Below, piece after piece: positions 1 through 12,927 of a stretch of DNA of 64,000 nt. The stretch spans positions 1-64,000 of the forward strand of contig JAGFBZ010001907.1 in the NCBI GenBank assembly GCA_018398805.1, given 5' to 3'. Each line of letters opens with the position of its first letter. The first letter of the stretch is position 1. A model generated the notes under the pieces. That model had not been told where the DNA came from. It worked only from the letters and a program-made list of their open reading frames with translations, and did not search any database. This DNA is from Hirundichthys speculiger. Taxonomy: Eukaryota; Chordata; Actinopteri; Beloniformes; Exocoetidae. The position numbers and the translations under genes are program-made.

Positions 1-57
1 ATAGATGGATGGGTGGGATGGATGGATGGATGGATGGATGGATGGAAGATGGATGGA
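1..57. repeat. GGAT/ATGG tetranucleotide microsatellite
   Basis: Imperfect tandem GGAT units fill the first bases of the window. Such tracts often end fish LINE copies; no element body is visible because the window starts here. Confidence 0.85.
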
Positions 58-272
58 TGGAAGGATGGATCTCTTTAATTGAAAATAAGGAAAAGGTAAA
101 AGGAACCTGAGGTTTGTGATGCCCGTCTGCCATCTTGTCCTCTTCATTAACACCAGCAGCCCGACAGTCTCAGCGTGAGTCAAGAGTTAAAAATACTGGA
201 ACACCTGACTTTACCTCCGTTCCTGGCTGGTTGCCACGACAACCGTGCAGCTGAACGTCTGTGCGTCCGCAG

Positions 273-481
273 GTCTACCCGGTGAGCTCCAGCGGAGGCC
301 TGATCAGCGAGTACGCTTTCGTGCGAACCGGCCTGCTGGGCTTCATCGGCCCCGGCGGCCTCGTCTTCATCACCGGCAAGATGGACGGGCTGATCATGGT
401 GAGCGGGCGGCGGCACAACGCCGACGACATCGTCGCCACCGCGCTGGCGGTGGAGCCGATGAAGTTCGTCTACAGGGGCAG
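273..481 (+). CDS. dip2c: dip2c exon 1 of window
   Basis: Acceptor CAG at 270-272 and donor GTGAGT at 482. It reads from VYPVSSSGGLISEY through SGRRHNADDIVATALAVEP to FVYRG, the lid region of the first adenylate-forming domain. It ends after two bases of an Arg codon that is completed by the first base of the next exon. Upstream exons are outside the window. Confidence 0.93.
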
Positions 482-3400
482 GTGAGTCCAGAGGAAGTAG
501 CGGTGGGGGGGCCAGATTTAAACTCGTGACGGTCGAGCTTGGACCAGACCACACCTGGAATAAATGCTACTTAACATCCGTCACCAGCAGCTGAACCGTC
601 CGGCAGCCATGACACTGATAAACGAGCAACATCCCCCACACATTATAAATCTAATAAAGTAGAGCAATAGTGATGAATCCACACATAGTAACAGAGTGAA
701 CTTTAATTGTATCCGTGACCAACCAGGAGGAAATTCATCTTTTACCTGACAGGCTCTTGTGACGTTTTCTGGAGTTATTTAAAGTCTCCTGCTGGGGAGA
801 GGTGGGGGGGGGGGCTCCAGGAGCTGTGAACCAGGCAACATCCTTGTAAAATGGTGGAAGTTTGCCCGGTTGTTTTTGTATTTATATTTCCTTAAGTATG
901 TGTCTCTGTTTTCTATACAGTGATCCCTTATTTTTCACGGTTAATGGGGACCGGAGCCCCCCGAGCCTAAATAATGTGTTTAAAATATGTTTAAAAACCG
1001 CAAAAACGTAGCGAGGCACTGCAGCGAAACAAGACAAAGGCTCAACTGTGGTCTTTCTGTTTCCTTCACAGCCTCTGGTCTCTGAACCGTAGTAAACAAA
1101 ACCGCTGGTATTGTGCTATTTTTGGCTCATAATTAGCGGCTTAACACGCTAACAACAACAAAGAAAAAGTCCGGTTTTCTCTGCATGGAACGGCACTTTA
1201 TTCTGGCACTGCAGGAACTTGTAACATCACACAGGTTGTATTGTTGGGCTCCTGTCGGTTAACAGAGAATGTAAATCTATACACGCTGGGCTGCTGTTGA
1301 TGCTCACTACACTTTTCATCTAACCCCGTTTTCATTCTGCCGTCCCACAACACACACACTACATTACCCATAAGGCCACACCATTACCCATAAGGCCACC
1401 TTCTTAAAGGGGGCAGGTTGGCTCACAACATTTCTTCACTGTGAGAGAACGTGCACAACATCCTGTGATGTTTCCGCGATTTTTTCTTGATTTTTTTTAT
1501 CATATATTTCTGAAAAATCGCGAATAACTAAAACCGCGGAACTTAAAGCGCAAATTGGCGAGGGATCACTTTAGTTACTATATCTGCTGTGGATTATTTC
1601 GGTTCTGTTTCCTGTATTTCTGCAGGTGCTGAAGTGTAGGGCTGTAGCGATACACTAATCTCGCGATATGATATGATACACGATATTCGGCTCACAATAT
1701 AATATATATCAATATTCATCTCACAATACATTTACATCATTTTCTGAAAGATTTTAAAGGGACAAAGTGATTTTGGTGACATCTTGTGTGTGTTTCAATG
1801 AGATCTCAAGATTTGTTGAGAAAAACAGTTTCATTTATTTAAACAGTGCAAATTGTTGCTTGTGAGCTTTTAAAGGTGGGACACGGGGTTTTTGAAAGAA
1901 GTTTAGAATATCGATACCCACGGCTGAAAAATCAATACTCTGGGGAAATAAAATATCGAGATATATCGCAGAATCGATAAAATCGCTCAGCTCTACTGAA
2001 GTGACGTCTGTTTGCACATAAAAGCTTTAATGACATCTGCAGATGCGTTGTTTGATGTGTCATACATTCACTCTCATCAATATTTGGGCGTTCAGTTTCA
2101 CCTCTATATTCCCGAAGCACGACTATTATGTTATTGAGACAATCAGAGTGTGATAATTTATTGTTCTGCAAAATACACTTGGAAAAAAAAAGACAGTTAA
2201 GGGAGATTACACCGCTCTCTGATGATTGCGAGGTTTTGAAAGGTGCACACAAAAGGGAGGGAAGTAAGCAACAATATATTGTGAAGGCCTTAGAGTAGAC
2301 CCGTCATTTTTCTCTTAAACATGAACGCAGTGTATCTTATTTAAAAGCAGCACACTCAGTCAGGGGAGCGAACACAGCTTCAGCTTCCCTCAGGTGATTT
2401 AACGGGGAAATTAAGTCGTTAAATAAGCCGGCCAACACCCCACGATCAGTTCTGGCTTCAGCTTCAGCTAATGATCCACCGTGTCATGATAGTTTATCCC
2501 GCTCCGGATGGCGATCAGATCAGGCTGTGGACTTGTCAAACTCATCCATCAAATTAGCCGTGGTCCTGCAGCAACTGCGGGTGACTGCTGCCAGAGTTTT
2601 GGTCGACATCCTCTTTTCCGTTCCCATGAAACTGACAGTGTAATTTTTTTGCACTTTTTGCAGAGCAGCAGTGGCCTATCGACGAGACAAACTGTGACGT
2701 GCAGATAAAGTAAATGCAATAACTTGGGCTGGGCAAGTTAACGCGTTATTATCGCGTTAACTCATTAATTTATTAACGCCGACAATTATTTTATCGCATA
2801 TTAACGCATGTTGCTCACGTGCTTTTGTTTTGAAAAGTCTGTTACTGGCTGCTGCAGAACCAGAAAACAATCGGCAGGTAAACTTGCGGAAAAGCTAAAA
2901 CAGACATGGAGAACGGTAAAAATTGTGAACTTTACAGTTTAGGTAGCAACTCAGGTAGCAACATTAACAATTCAGTCTAAAAAAAAATCCTGGACTGCAA
3001 CAAAACTTTCGTGTCATTCCTCCATTTATCATCAGATCTGCTCCATGTGTTCACTGTCCTGCTGTTCTCTAGCTGGTTACTGCAGTGCAGCTCCATCTAG
3101 TGGCACAGATGTGTAATGACAACAGAAAGTCCAGTCCTCGATCATAAAACAAATTTAGTTCTGTGGCCTGTTTTTTAATTTTGTATTTTTGATCCAAGTC
3201 TGAAATTGAAATATTAAAAAAACAGGCATTTTTTTTCTTTTTTTTTTGTGTTAGATTAAAAAACGAAAAATGTAATAAAATGTTTTTTTTTTTTTTTACA
3301 TTTTTGATTGACAATTGAAAATGAAAAGAATGATTGATACACAGATTGGTAAAGTTACAGAACTTTAACACGGACATTTTCATTTTAAAGTTCTCCCAGA

Positions 3401-6400
3401 CGGAACAGAAACAAGGTTATATGAGATTTACACTAAATATGTGTTGCTGACAAGTGCTGATGACACTTTAGTTCATATGGCAGAACATTTCAATAAAAGT
3501 GCATTTTACACTACTTTTGAATTAATTATTTGATTTTGCGCATACAATGTGATTAATCGTGATTAAAATTTTTAATCGTTGCCCAGCCCTAGCAATAACT
3601 AGAAAATTGCAGTTTTGCAATTCTCATGATGAATTTCCTTTTTTTTTTTCCTAACTGATGGGTATCAGGGTTACGTTAATGTCCAAGAGCACTGATGATG
3701 TCTCCGTTCTCCCGGCTGCAGGATAGCGGTGTTTTCTGTCACGGTGCTGAGGGACGAGAGGATCGTGGTGGTGGCCGAGCAGAGACCAGACTCCACGGAG
3801 GAGGACAGCTTCCAGTGGATGAGCCGCGTGCTGCAGGTACTTCTGGATCACATGAACGCTGCAGAACTGTTATTATCCCGTTCGACAACTGTTCCCCCGT
3901 TTAGTTTCCGTGTTGGATAAGTTCACGCCGTGGTGACAATCCAGCATTTACTGTAACGTCTTTATTGCTCGCTTCTCAAATGTAGAAACCATTTGCAGTG
4001 ATGTTTGATCAGGTTGATCCTCACAATCTTTCATGCTGGTGTTTTCTGTATTCTACAAGGCATTAGGATTAAGGTATTCAAATGTGTCAATTTAATGCAT
4101 TATTGTGAAAAACAAACACACCTGCTTGTGTGATTCCATGAATATGAAAGTGAATGTATTTATGCAAGAAGAAGATAACTAATGTTCTCTTTACCTCCGC
4201 CAAGGAATTATGTTTTTACCAGCGTTTATCTGTCTGTCTGTGTTCAAGATAGCTCAAAAAGTTATAGATGGATTTTGATGAAATTTTCAGGAGTTGTCGG
4301 AAATGTGAAAAGGAAGAGCTGATTTCATTTTGGGTGTGATCTGGAAGTGATCTGGATCACTTTCAAATCTTCTATAATATTGCGGTTAATGGGGCCGAAA
4401 ATTTTGTTTCTCAATATCTCCGTTAATTATTGCCCAAAACTCATTAAATTTGACTCAGGGATTGACAATGGGAACCTCAATCAAAATTCGAAGGCTGATC
4501 TGGATCTGATCCAGAAGGGGGATTTTATCACAATCTCTATAAAAAATGGGGGTGCCCGTACATTTTGGCCTACTGTGCCTTTAATATTAGAGGTAGAAAT
4601 CTCTAACAAGCACGTCATGTAGCTGAGTCAATATGAAGTATGTCAACGGATTTGATCTAGCTTTGATACTTTTTTCAATGTTTTTCAATGTTTAAATCGT
4701 TAAAATAATTTTTTTGTTATTTGTTTTTCTATGTGAAGTACTTACTTTATAAAATATACAATGTTGGGTTTTTTAATGTAAATAAATGGAAATTATAAGT
4801 CATTGAGGTTGTTTAATTTCAGTATATTGACTTTGGAAACAAATATTGCGTGAAATCTTTGTAGCATTATTATTTATTTTGTGTGCATCACAAAATGAAG
4901 GAAGATATGGTACTTTTTTAGCTGTTCCATATTGTTAGCGCTATATGTACGAGTGTCCGAGTGCTTTTCTAGTTGTAAATGTTTCTTCCCTCTCGTCTCT
5001 CTCAGGCTATAGACAGCATCCACGGGGTGGGTGTCTTCTGTCTGGCCCTGGTTCCAGCCAACACCCTTCCCAAGACCCCTCTGGGCGGCATCCACCTCTC
5101 AGAGATCAAGCAGCTGTACCTGGAGGGGGGTTTGCACCCCTGCAACGTGCTCATGTGCCCCCACACCTGCGTCACCAACCTACCCAAGCCGCGGCAGAAA
5201 CAGCCAGGTGGGTAGTCTGAACTCCGTCTGCGCCGCTCGGCTGTGACGGTGCGCTGACCCGGGCTGTGTTTGTGTGTTTCCCAGAGATCGGACCTGCCTC
5301 TGTGATGGTGGGGAATCTGGTGTCAGGGAAGAGGATCGCTCAGGCCAGCGGCAGAGATCTGGGACAGACCGACGACAACGACCAGGTGAGAGGCCCACAG
5401 AGGCTTGATGGGAGCAAATGACCACCAGTTGAAACGGCAGGAGACAAGCAAGAAAGACGAGACTCAGTCCCACATTCGAGCTTAAATGTGTATCAGAAGA
5501 ACTGCCATGCGGGATTTTAATCTCCACAATTAACCGCTCAGTCAATTTTACAAAAACCCGTTAAGGTGAATAATTACAGAGCACAGGGGAAATAAAACAC
5601 AGCTAATAATCTTGACTTAATAGCTCCAATAGATATAAAATCATAAACTAACATTCACCTGGTCCCAGCTTCAAATACCTTTTCAGGAAAAATGTTCGGC
5701 TGCAGCTTCACCAAAGTGCTCCTGATCATGTCCTTCAGAGGCAGTCTGAAGTACCGGCAGGTTTCATCTCACTCGGTTTGAAATGCTCACAGCCTGTTGA
5801 ACTGACTGAACCGCTTTAGTGTCGTGGACAGAAGACTCGGCGGTGAAAACAAGTCCTGAAACTGCTGGAGAGGAAGCACGTAAAGCTCATTACTACTCAC
5901 ACATGCTCTGCAGTTTCACTCTGATCTGGGCTGAATCAAAATAACACAACGTTTCTTGTGCACGTCGCTGTTTTATATTAAAGGCCGACTGCAGTTATTG
6001 AAATTCTGTTTGAAATGCATCGTTGTGTATCTCTGCTTTCGTTTATTCTGATCAGTGTTGACTTTTGAAAAGATCCAGTTTACTGGATTCAATTCAATTC
6101 AATTTTATTTGTATAGCGTCTGTTACAATGTCAGTTGTCCCCAGGCGCTTTACAGAGACCCAGATCATGACCCCCGAGCAAATATCATTAACTAAAATTA
6201 TGTTATTAAATCCTAATGAAGGATAATGGCAAGTAAAAAAAACTCCCACAGCGGGAGAAAAAAAACTTTAAGCCAAACAGTGACAAGGAAAAAACTCCAC
6301 TTTAAGAGGAAAAAACCTTGAGCAGGACCTGGATCATATGGAGGGACCTTCCTGCTGAAGACCAGCCGGGTAAAGAAAGAAAAAGGGAGGAGAGACAGGA

Positions 6401-9400
6401 CAGAGAGAGGATGGAGGACAGAGAGAGGAGAGCACACAAATGACTGAATGAAATGACTATATAAACAGATACAGGTAGCAGCACTGAGGTGAGATGGTCA
6501 GAGGACTAGATCACCGGTCAAACTAGCCAGCTGGCACCCTGAACACATCTACACACACAGGTGGAGGTAAACGCTGGGATGGACAGAGGAGGGAACTGCA
6601 AGTCAGCATGAAACTCAGGAAACTCTGGCCTGCAAACATACAGAAAGAAAAGAGATAAAAGGGGGTAAAACAGCACAACAAACTACAGGAAAGAAAATGG
6701 AGCACAGTTACAGTAACAAGGTGCTGCTAATTAACTATGGATTGGGCTGGAGGAGGAAAGGGGAGGAGCGGTGGAGACATGGATCTTACTGTTCCTACCA
6801 GGAGCAGGGCGTAGTGACCGGAGGGACGAGGATATAAGATGATGAAAGGAGTTTCCTTCTTGGGGTGTCTCGGCTCACCGTGAAGACTACAGAGTCTCGG
6901 TGTGAAGTCGCTGCGCCTTCACAGTTGAGGTGGCTTGGGCGTCTGGATAGGATGCCTCCTAGACACGACTCAAACTCATAGAAATCGAAGCTGATGGATG
7001 GACGGTTACTCCCGCAGTCCAGAGACATGCATGTCAGGTTAAACGGTGACTCTAAATCACCTGTAGGAGTGATTGTAAGTGTGCATGGTTGTTAGTCTCC
7101 ATGTGACCCTGTGATGGACTGGAGACCTGTCCAGGGTGGACCCCTGCCTGGGATAGACTCCAGCAGACCCCTGCATGAGACTGAACGGGTGTGGATGATG
7201 GATGGATGGAGTTTAAATGGTCACAATCTTAATGATCTTGATATGAACCCCGAAAGCAGATTTCAGTTTGAGGAAGATAAAAACTAATCTGAACGGCTCA
7301 TCAGATGAAATCTTTTCAGACTGAGGTGTCCACAAACAAACAGGGGACAGAGTTGTGTTACGTCAGAGTTGAAACTCTTCAGACAAACAAGTATGTGGAC
7401 TCAAACACAGAGAAATTATCCTTTTATAAAATGTCCCTTTTTTAAAAAAAAAAAAAAAAGGGGGGGGTTTCTGAGACTGTAGATGCACAAGAAATAATTA
7501 TTTATACACTGTTGGGTCATAAAAAAACAATTAATTGACATGTTAACAAGGTCAAAGACATTTGTCAAAGACAAATCAGAGACACATAAAACGATAAATA
7601 AAAAGAAAAAAAAGTGTATAAAATTCTGACGCAGCTGTTGTTTTTCCTCTGCTGCAGTTTCTGTTCCTGTCAGAGGTTTTACAGTGGAGAGCTCAGACCA
7701 CACCGGACCACGTCCTCTACACTCTGCTCAGCTCACGGGTAATGACGAACACACACCTCTGTTTAGGTTTTAGGTTTTTAGGCAAAAATTCTAGCAGCAA
7801 AACATCTGTCGTGTTATCCCCTCCCTCCAGGGGGCGGTGTCGAGCTCCCTCACCTGCTTGCAGCTACATAAAAGGGCAGAGCGAGTGGCGGCTCTGCTGA
7901 TGGAGAGAGGAGGTCTGCAGGAAGGAGACCATGTGGCTCTGGTCTACCCGCCAGGTAAGAGATGATGCAAGACTCAACATCTGGACATGTTTAGAGGTAG
8001 CTGCATCCACATCTTCTTTACATGTGTGTGTGTTTGTGTTGATCCTGCAGGGATAGACCTGATTGCAGCTTTCTACGGCTGCCTGTACGCCGGCTGCGTC
8101 CCCATCACGGTGCGACCGCCGCACCCCCAGAACATCTCCACCACCCTGCCCACTGTCAAGATGATTGTTGAGGTCAGAGTCATGTTTTTCCCTCCAACGT
8201 GTCCGCTGAACTGTTAGCCTCACAGGTTCTGATGTCGCTGTTTTTCAGTCAAGTTCTCTTTCCAGCTGACAACTAGTTTCAGAGTTTCTTGAGCGTAATT
8301 CAACTCTGATCTCCCCTTATTAACAAATTACAAACAAATCCTTTATTACACACATTCAGTATAGAGTATAATAAGTTTGAGCCTCACTACCTTTGTGAGA
8401 TACCTCTGATGTTACGGGAGCACTGTTGAGAAAAAACTCTCTTTATATTTATCCATATTTCCAAGACTACACAAGACTGAAAGTAAAGATCTGACGCTCC
8501 CTAGACTTTAGTGGTTTTTAATTTCATTGCATGCAACACAGCCAGCTGCAGATGATGGTAATGACCCGAGAAAAAAAAAAAACATAGCACAATGGAGTTA
8601 CAGGAACAGATGGCTGGAAGAAACTATACGTGCTGCTCTGTCTAGTTATGGAGATCATAAGTGAACAAAAGCAGAAATGAATACCCTGAATGTGGAGGTA
8701 CAGCATCAAATGAGACATCTTTTCTGTCCGTCATCCCCTCTGCGCCTCCGCAGGTCAGCCACTCGGCCTGCGTGATGACCACGGCGGTCATCTGTAAGCT
8801 GCTGCGCTCCAAGGAGGCCATGGCCACGGTGGATATCAGGAACTGGCCACCCGTCCTGGACACTGGTACCGTTGCTGCTCTAACCCTAACCCTAACCGTT
8901 ACTCACACATCCACGCAGACATTCAGACCGTCCTCCATCACCGTCCTTCAGCAGCACAGCTGTGATGTTCACATCCGTTTTTGACCTAACTTTAAACCTC
9001 CGAACACACAAGTGGTCCGATTTGACCCGCTGATAGCGATTTTCTTTCTTTTAGCTATGATCAACTGCAGCAGTCAGTAGGTGTGTGAAAAAAAAAATTA
9101 TTTGGCAATATATCACGATTTTCAGCCGCCCAATATAATATCAATTTTTAGCTCCTAATGTCGATTTTTTTTCAAAAACACTAATAATACAGTGATCCCT
9201 TATTTTTCACGGTTAATGGGGACCAGCGCCCCCCCGCGAGAATCAAAATCCGCGAACTGGAGCCAGAGCCCCCCAAGCCTCAATAATGTGTTTAAAATAT
9301 GTTTAAAAACCACAAAAAAGTAGCGAGGCACTGCAGCGAAACAAGACAAAGGCTCAACTGTGGTCTTTCTGTTACCTTCACAGCCTCTGGTCTCTGAACC

Positions 9401-12400
9401 GTAGTAAACAAACCGCTCTTTCATCCAACCTCGTTTTCATTCTGCCGTCCCACGACACACACACACTACATTACCCATAAGGCCACCTTCTTAAAGGGGC
9501 CAGGCTGGCTCATGACATTTCTTTGCGCACAACATCCTGTGATGTTTCCGCAATTTTTTCTTGATTTTTTTTAATATTATATATTTCTGAAAAAAAAACT
9601 GTGTATAACTAAAACAGCGGAACTTAAAGCGCAAATTGGCGAGGGATCACTCTAAACCAAGGGTCACTAACTGGCGGACCGCGGTCCGAGTCCGGACCCA
9701 GACAGCGTCCTATACGGACCCGAACCTATAACCAGTAAATTATTAAGGGATTTTAAATTTTGGAGGGGACGCTTCTATTTTAAACCGGTGCAACTTTTCT
9801 AGTCTTTACGGCACGGTTTGCAGATCAGGAAACGCACAAACCAATGCGTGCGAGTTAAGTCATCCCACGTGATGCTAACCCAGCCAAATCACATCTCTGC
9901 ACTGCGGGGATTAACATAGCAACTCTGACTGCAGTCAGATGAGAGGTGAGAAACCCGAACGGAAGACACTGAAAAATAGAAAGTTAGAAAGATAAGGAAA
10001 GAAGCGATACAGGGCGAGAAGGAAAGAGGTTGAGTGAGTGAAAGACAGGGAGAAAACAAAGGAGGAGACGAATTAGCGGCAGAGGGAGTGGGCGGAAAGA
10101 CGGGGAGAAAACAGAGGAAGAGACAGCAGAGAAAAATAACTACTCATGGCGCTCTTCAAGAAGAGAAAGTGGACAGTGAAAAACTTTCAACTCAGAATGG
10201 ACAAACTCTTCATTTCATTCTTCCCACTGGGAGCACAAAACCAGTGTGTCTCATCTGCTCAGAGACTGTAGCTCTCATTAAAAGTTAATGTGAACGCAAC
10301 TATGAAACAAAGCCAAAGTTTTTTGACCAAACCCCCCCCGAGTCTGAACTAGGTCACAGAAAATAAGCAGTCTCAGAGCCCAGTATGACCAGTCCACCAG
10401 AATCCTGACCCATTCATTTACTGCCCAACAACGTGCTCATGAATGTTCCCTTAGAGTTGTTTGGATTTTGGGTCAGAACAAAAACCACATACTGATGGAG
10501 AGATTGTTAAGGAGTGCATGAGTGCAGTCGCTGAACCTTACTTGAGGGAAAACAAAAAGAAGAGCTTTGTGACAAAATAAAGCAAATACCCATATTCATC
10601 ATCATCAGCCACAAAGATGCCACATCCAGCGGATGAAGCCATTCATAAGGACTATGTGTAGGCTTAGCTGTAGATGAGTCCCCTATGGTCTGACAATGCT
10701 CAGCTGTTAGATTAAAAAATATTTTCTCTATTTCATTTTTAAATTCAATCTGTTCTGGTTTAATGTTAAAGGTGGGGTAGGTGTTCTTTTTTTTGCAGCA
10801 CTTTTTTACAATATTGCCTGAAAACCTTTTCACATTCCCATTGCACACCCACTGAAATAAAATGTTTGCAAAAAAAAAAACTAAATGTTTTGGTCCAGTC
10901 TAGAGGGTATATTCAGAGAAAAACTCTGACCAATCAATGTACTGATCATCTTTACATTTATTGGCTGCCTAAAACGGTCCATCAAATATCAATGCACTCC
11001 CTCACCCCTCCCTCCCTGGTGGTTCATGTAGTCATGAATCATGTGAAGGCTGGTTTCGAGGGGTGAGCTGAAGAGGAGGAGGCGGAAGCCTTTGGGAGGA
11101 GGGAGGGAGTGTATATTTTCAAAATCTCACTTGAGTTGGATTGCTGGAACCGTTTTTCAAAGAACACCTACCCCAACTTTAAGTGACAATAAATACTGTC
11201 AAAATGTTTTTGAATTGTACTTTCTTTATTTGATCAGATGTTGATTACATGGAGATGTTGATACAACTACTAGGCTACTTCAGTATATATCACACAAATC
11301 ATAACGTTATGACATTATGGTGTTCTGGACCTTTGCTTTAGAAAATTTTCTCCAACTGGACCTCTTTGAATTTTAGTTGAATACCCCTGCTCTAAACAAT
11401 AAATAGGTTGTCTTGAAGCAAATAGTTTTGACTCAATTTGTCCTCTGAATGATCAATATCATCTTATGAACATATACAGCAACTTGATTTTTAATTTCTA
11501 CTTTTAATTTGGATATTAACTGGGTAGAATATTACAATATATCCAATATATCGCGATATTGTGATGATATCGTATCATGACCCAAGTATCATGATACATA
11601 TCGTATTGCGAGGTCCTTGCCAATCCTCACCCCAGCAGTCAGGGCTGATTGGACAAAAAAAAAAATCTGTCAGATTCTGATCACCAACCAGTCCATCCGT
11701 GCATGTTTACTAAATACAGCTGCTAAAAAATTACAAGAGCAAACAGGAGGAAAAGTGAAAGAGGATGTCGAGCTAGTTGGCTTGAGAGAAGAGGATGTAG
11801 AGGACACAGACGGAGGTAGATGAGCCTGATTATCCTGGTGGTACAGTCAGCCTCCCTCTGTGGCAGCCTGACCACGTGCTCATGTCCCGACCTACAAGCA
11901 GCTCGAACAGCTTCAAGGAAAACTTCACTTCTGCTTTTGGACTGAGATCCTGTCGCTCTCAGCTTGGAGGTTGTTTTCCTGTGATTAATCTCATCTCAAA
12001 CCCGAGATGATGGCGTCCTCTCAGGTGTCTGAAGCAGCACAGGAGCCAAAAGTCTGCTGCAGAATAAGAATGTAACTCTTTACCTTTTCTCTTTAAAATA
12101 TGGTAAGAAATGCACTTTACTGTCATGATGAGACAACACTGACTGCATTTATATCAAGACTTGTTATTGTAATTTCTCTTCATGCTGACTCTGACCCGCG
12201 TGTTAAGACTCTCTGTGGTCAATACACACAAGCTTTTTTTATTTATTTTTTCCACTGTCTGACATTAAATCAGACAAAACGTCTTGTTGTAGGTCAGTCG
12301 GGATTACTGAAATTATTTTTATGTGCTAAATGCCTGAATAATGAGACAGAGAATTTTTTTTTTTTTTACTTTCTTCAAAGTCAGGGTGTTATTTAGGGGT

Positions 12401-12895
12401 GTGAAAAAAAATCGACTCGGCAATATATTGTGATTTTCGGCTGCCCAATATAATATCGATTTTTCAGCTCCTAATATCGATTTTTTAGGAAAATTCAAAA
12501 TGTGCAAAAATACTAATAATAAACAATAAATGGGTTGTTTTGAAGCAAATAGTTTTGACTCAATTTGTCCTCTGAATGATTAATATCATCTGATTAACAT
12601 ATACAGCAACTTGATTTTTCATTTTTACTTTTACTTGATATTAACTGGGTAGAATATCACAATATATCATGATATCGTGATAATTTCGTATCGTGACCCA
12701 AGTATCATGATACATATCGTATTGCGAGGTTCTTGCCAATACTCACCCCTACTGTTATCAGATATACAGCTGTATTTAAAAAGAGGAGGACGGTACTTTC
12801 CTAAAACCTTTTGTGATGCTGCACCATAAATTTGCCGGGTGCAGTTTTCAGCAGCGCGATCGCACATCTGATGCTCCGGTTTGGTTGTGCCACGG

Positions 12896-12927
<32 letters not shown>

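Larger units (their letters stand above)
9658..11389 (+). mobile_element. hAT element with GTF2IRD2/ZBED-like transposase remnant
   Basis: Starts CAAGGGTCACTAACTGG and ends AGTTGAATACCCCTG, flanked by a perfect 8-bp duplication CTCTAAAC (9650-9657, 11390-11397) that overlaps the end of the MITE beside it. A coding remnant lies at about 10140-10330. It is interrupted by the TTAA-flanked element at 10770. Confidence 0.8.
9078..11634. mobile_element. hAT-type element family B copy 1, host of a four-layer nest
   Basis: Outer ends TAGGTGTGTGAA and TCCTCACCCCA are flanked by a perfect 8-bp duplication GCAGTCAG (9070-9077, 11635-11642). The body is split into 9078-9189 and about 11398-11634 by younger insertions. 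Other copies: 12394, 14867, 17319, 22350, 23929 and 56560. Confidence 0.85.

Noticed and set aside
3069..3383. Minus-strand frame of 104 codons
   Set aside because: Lies in an A/T-rich part of a hAT element (2724-3591); lysine/phenylalanine runs come from homopolymers.
5448..5884. Two nonamers encoding Ala-Arg-Lys (5448-5456, 5876-5884)
   Set aside because: Neither is preceded by AG and followed by GT, so neither can be the missing microexon.
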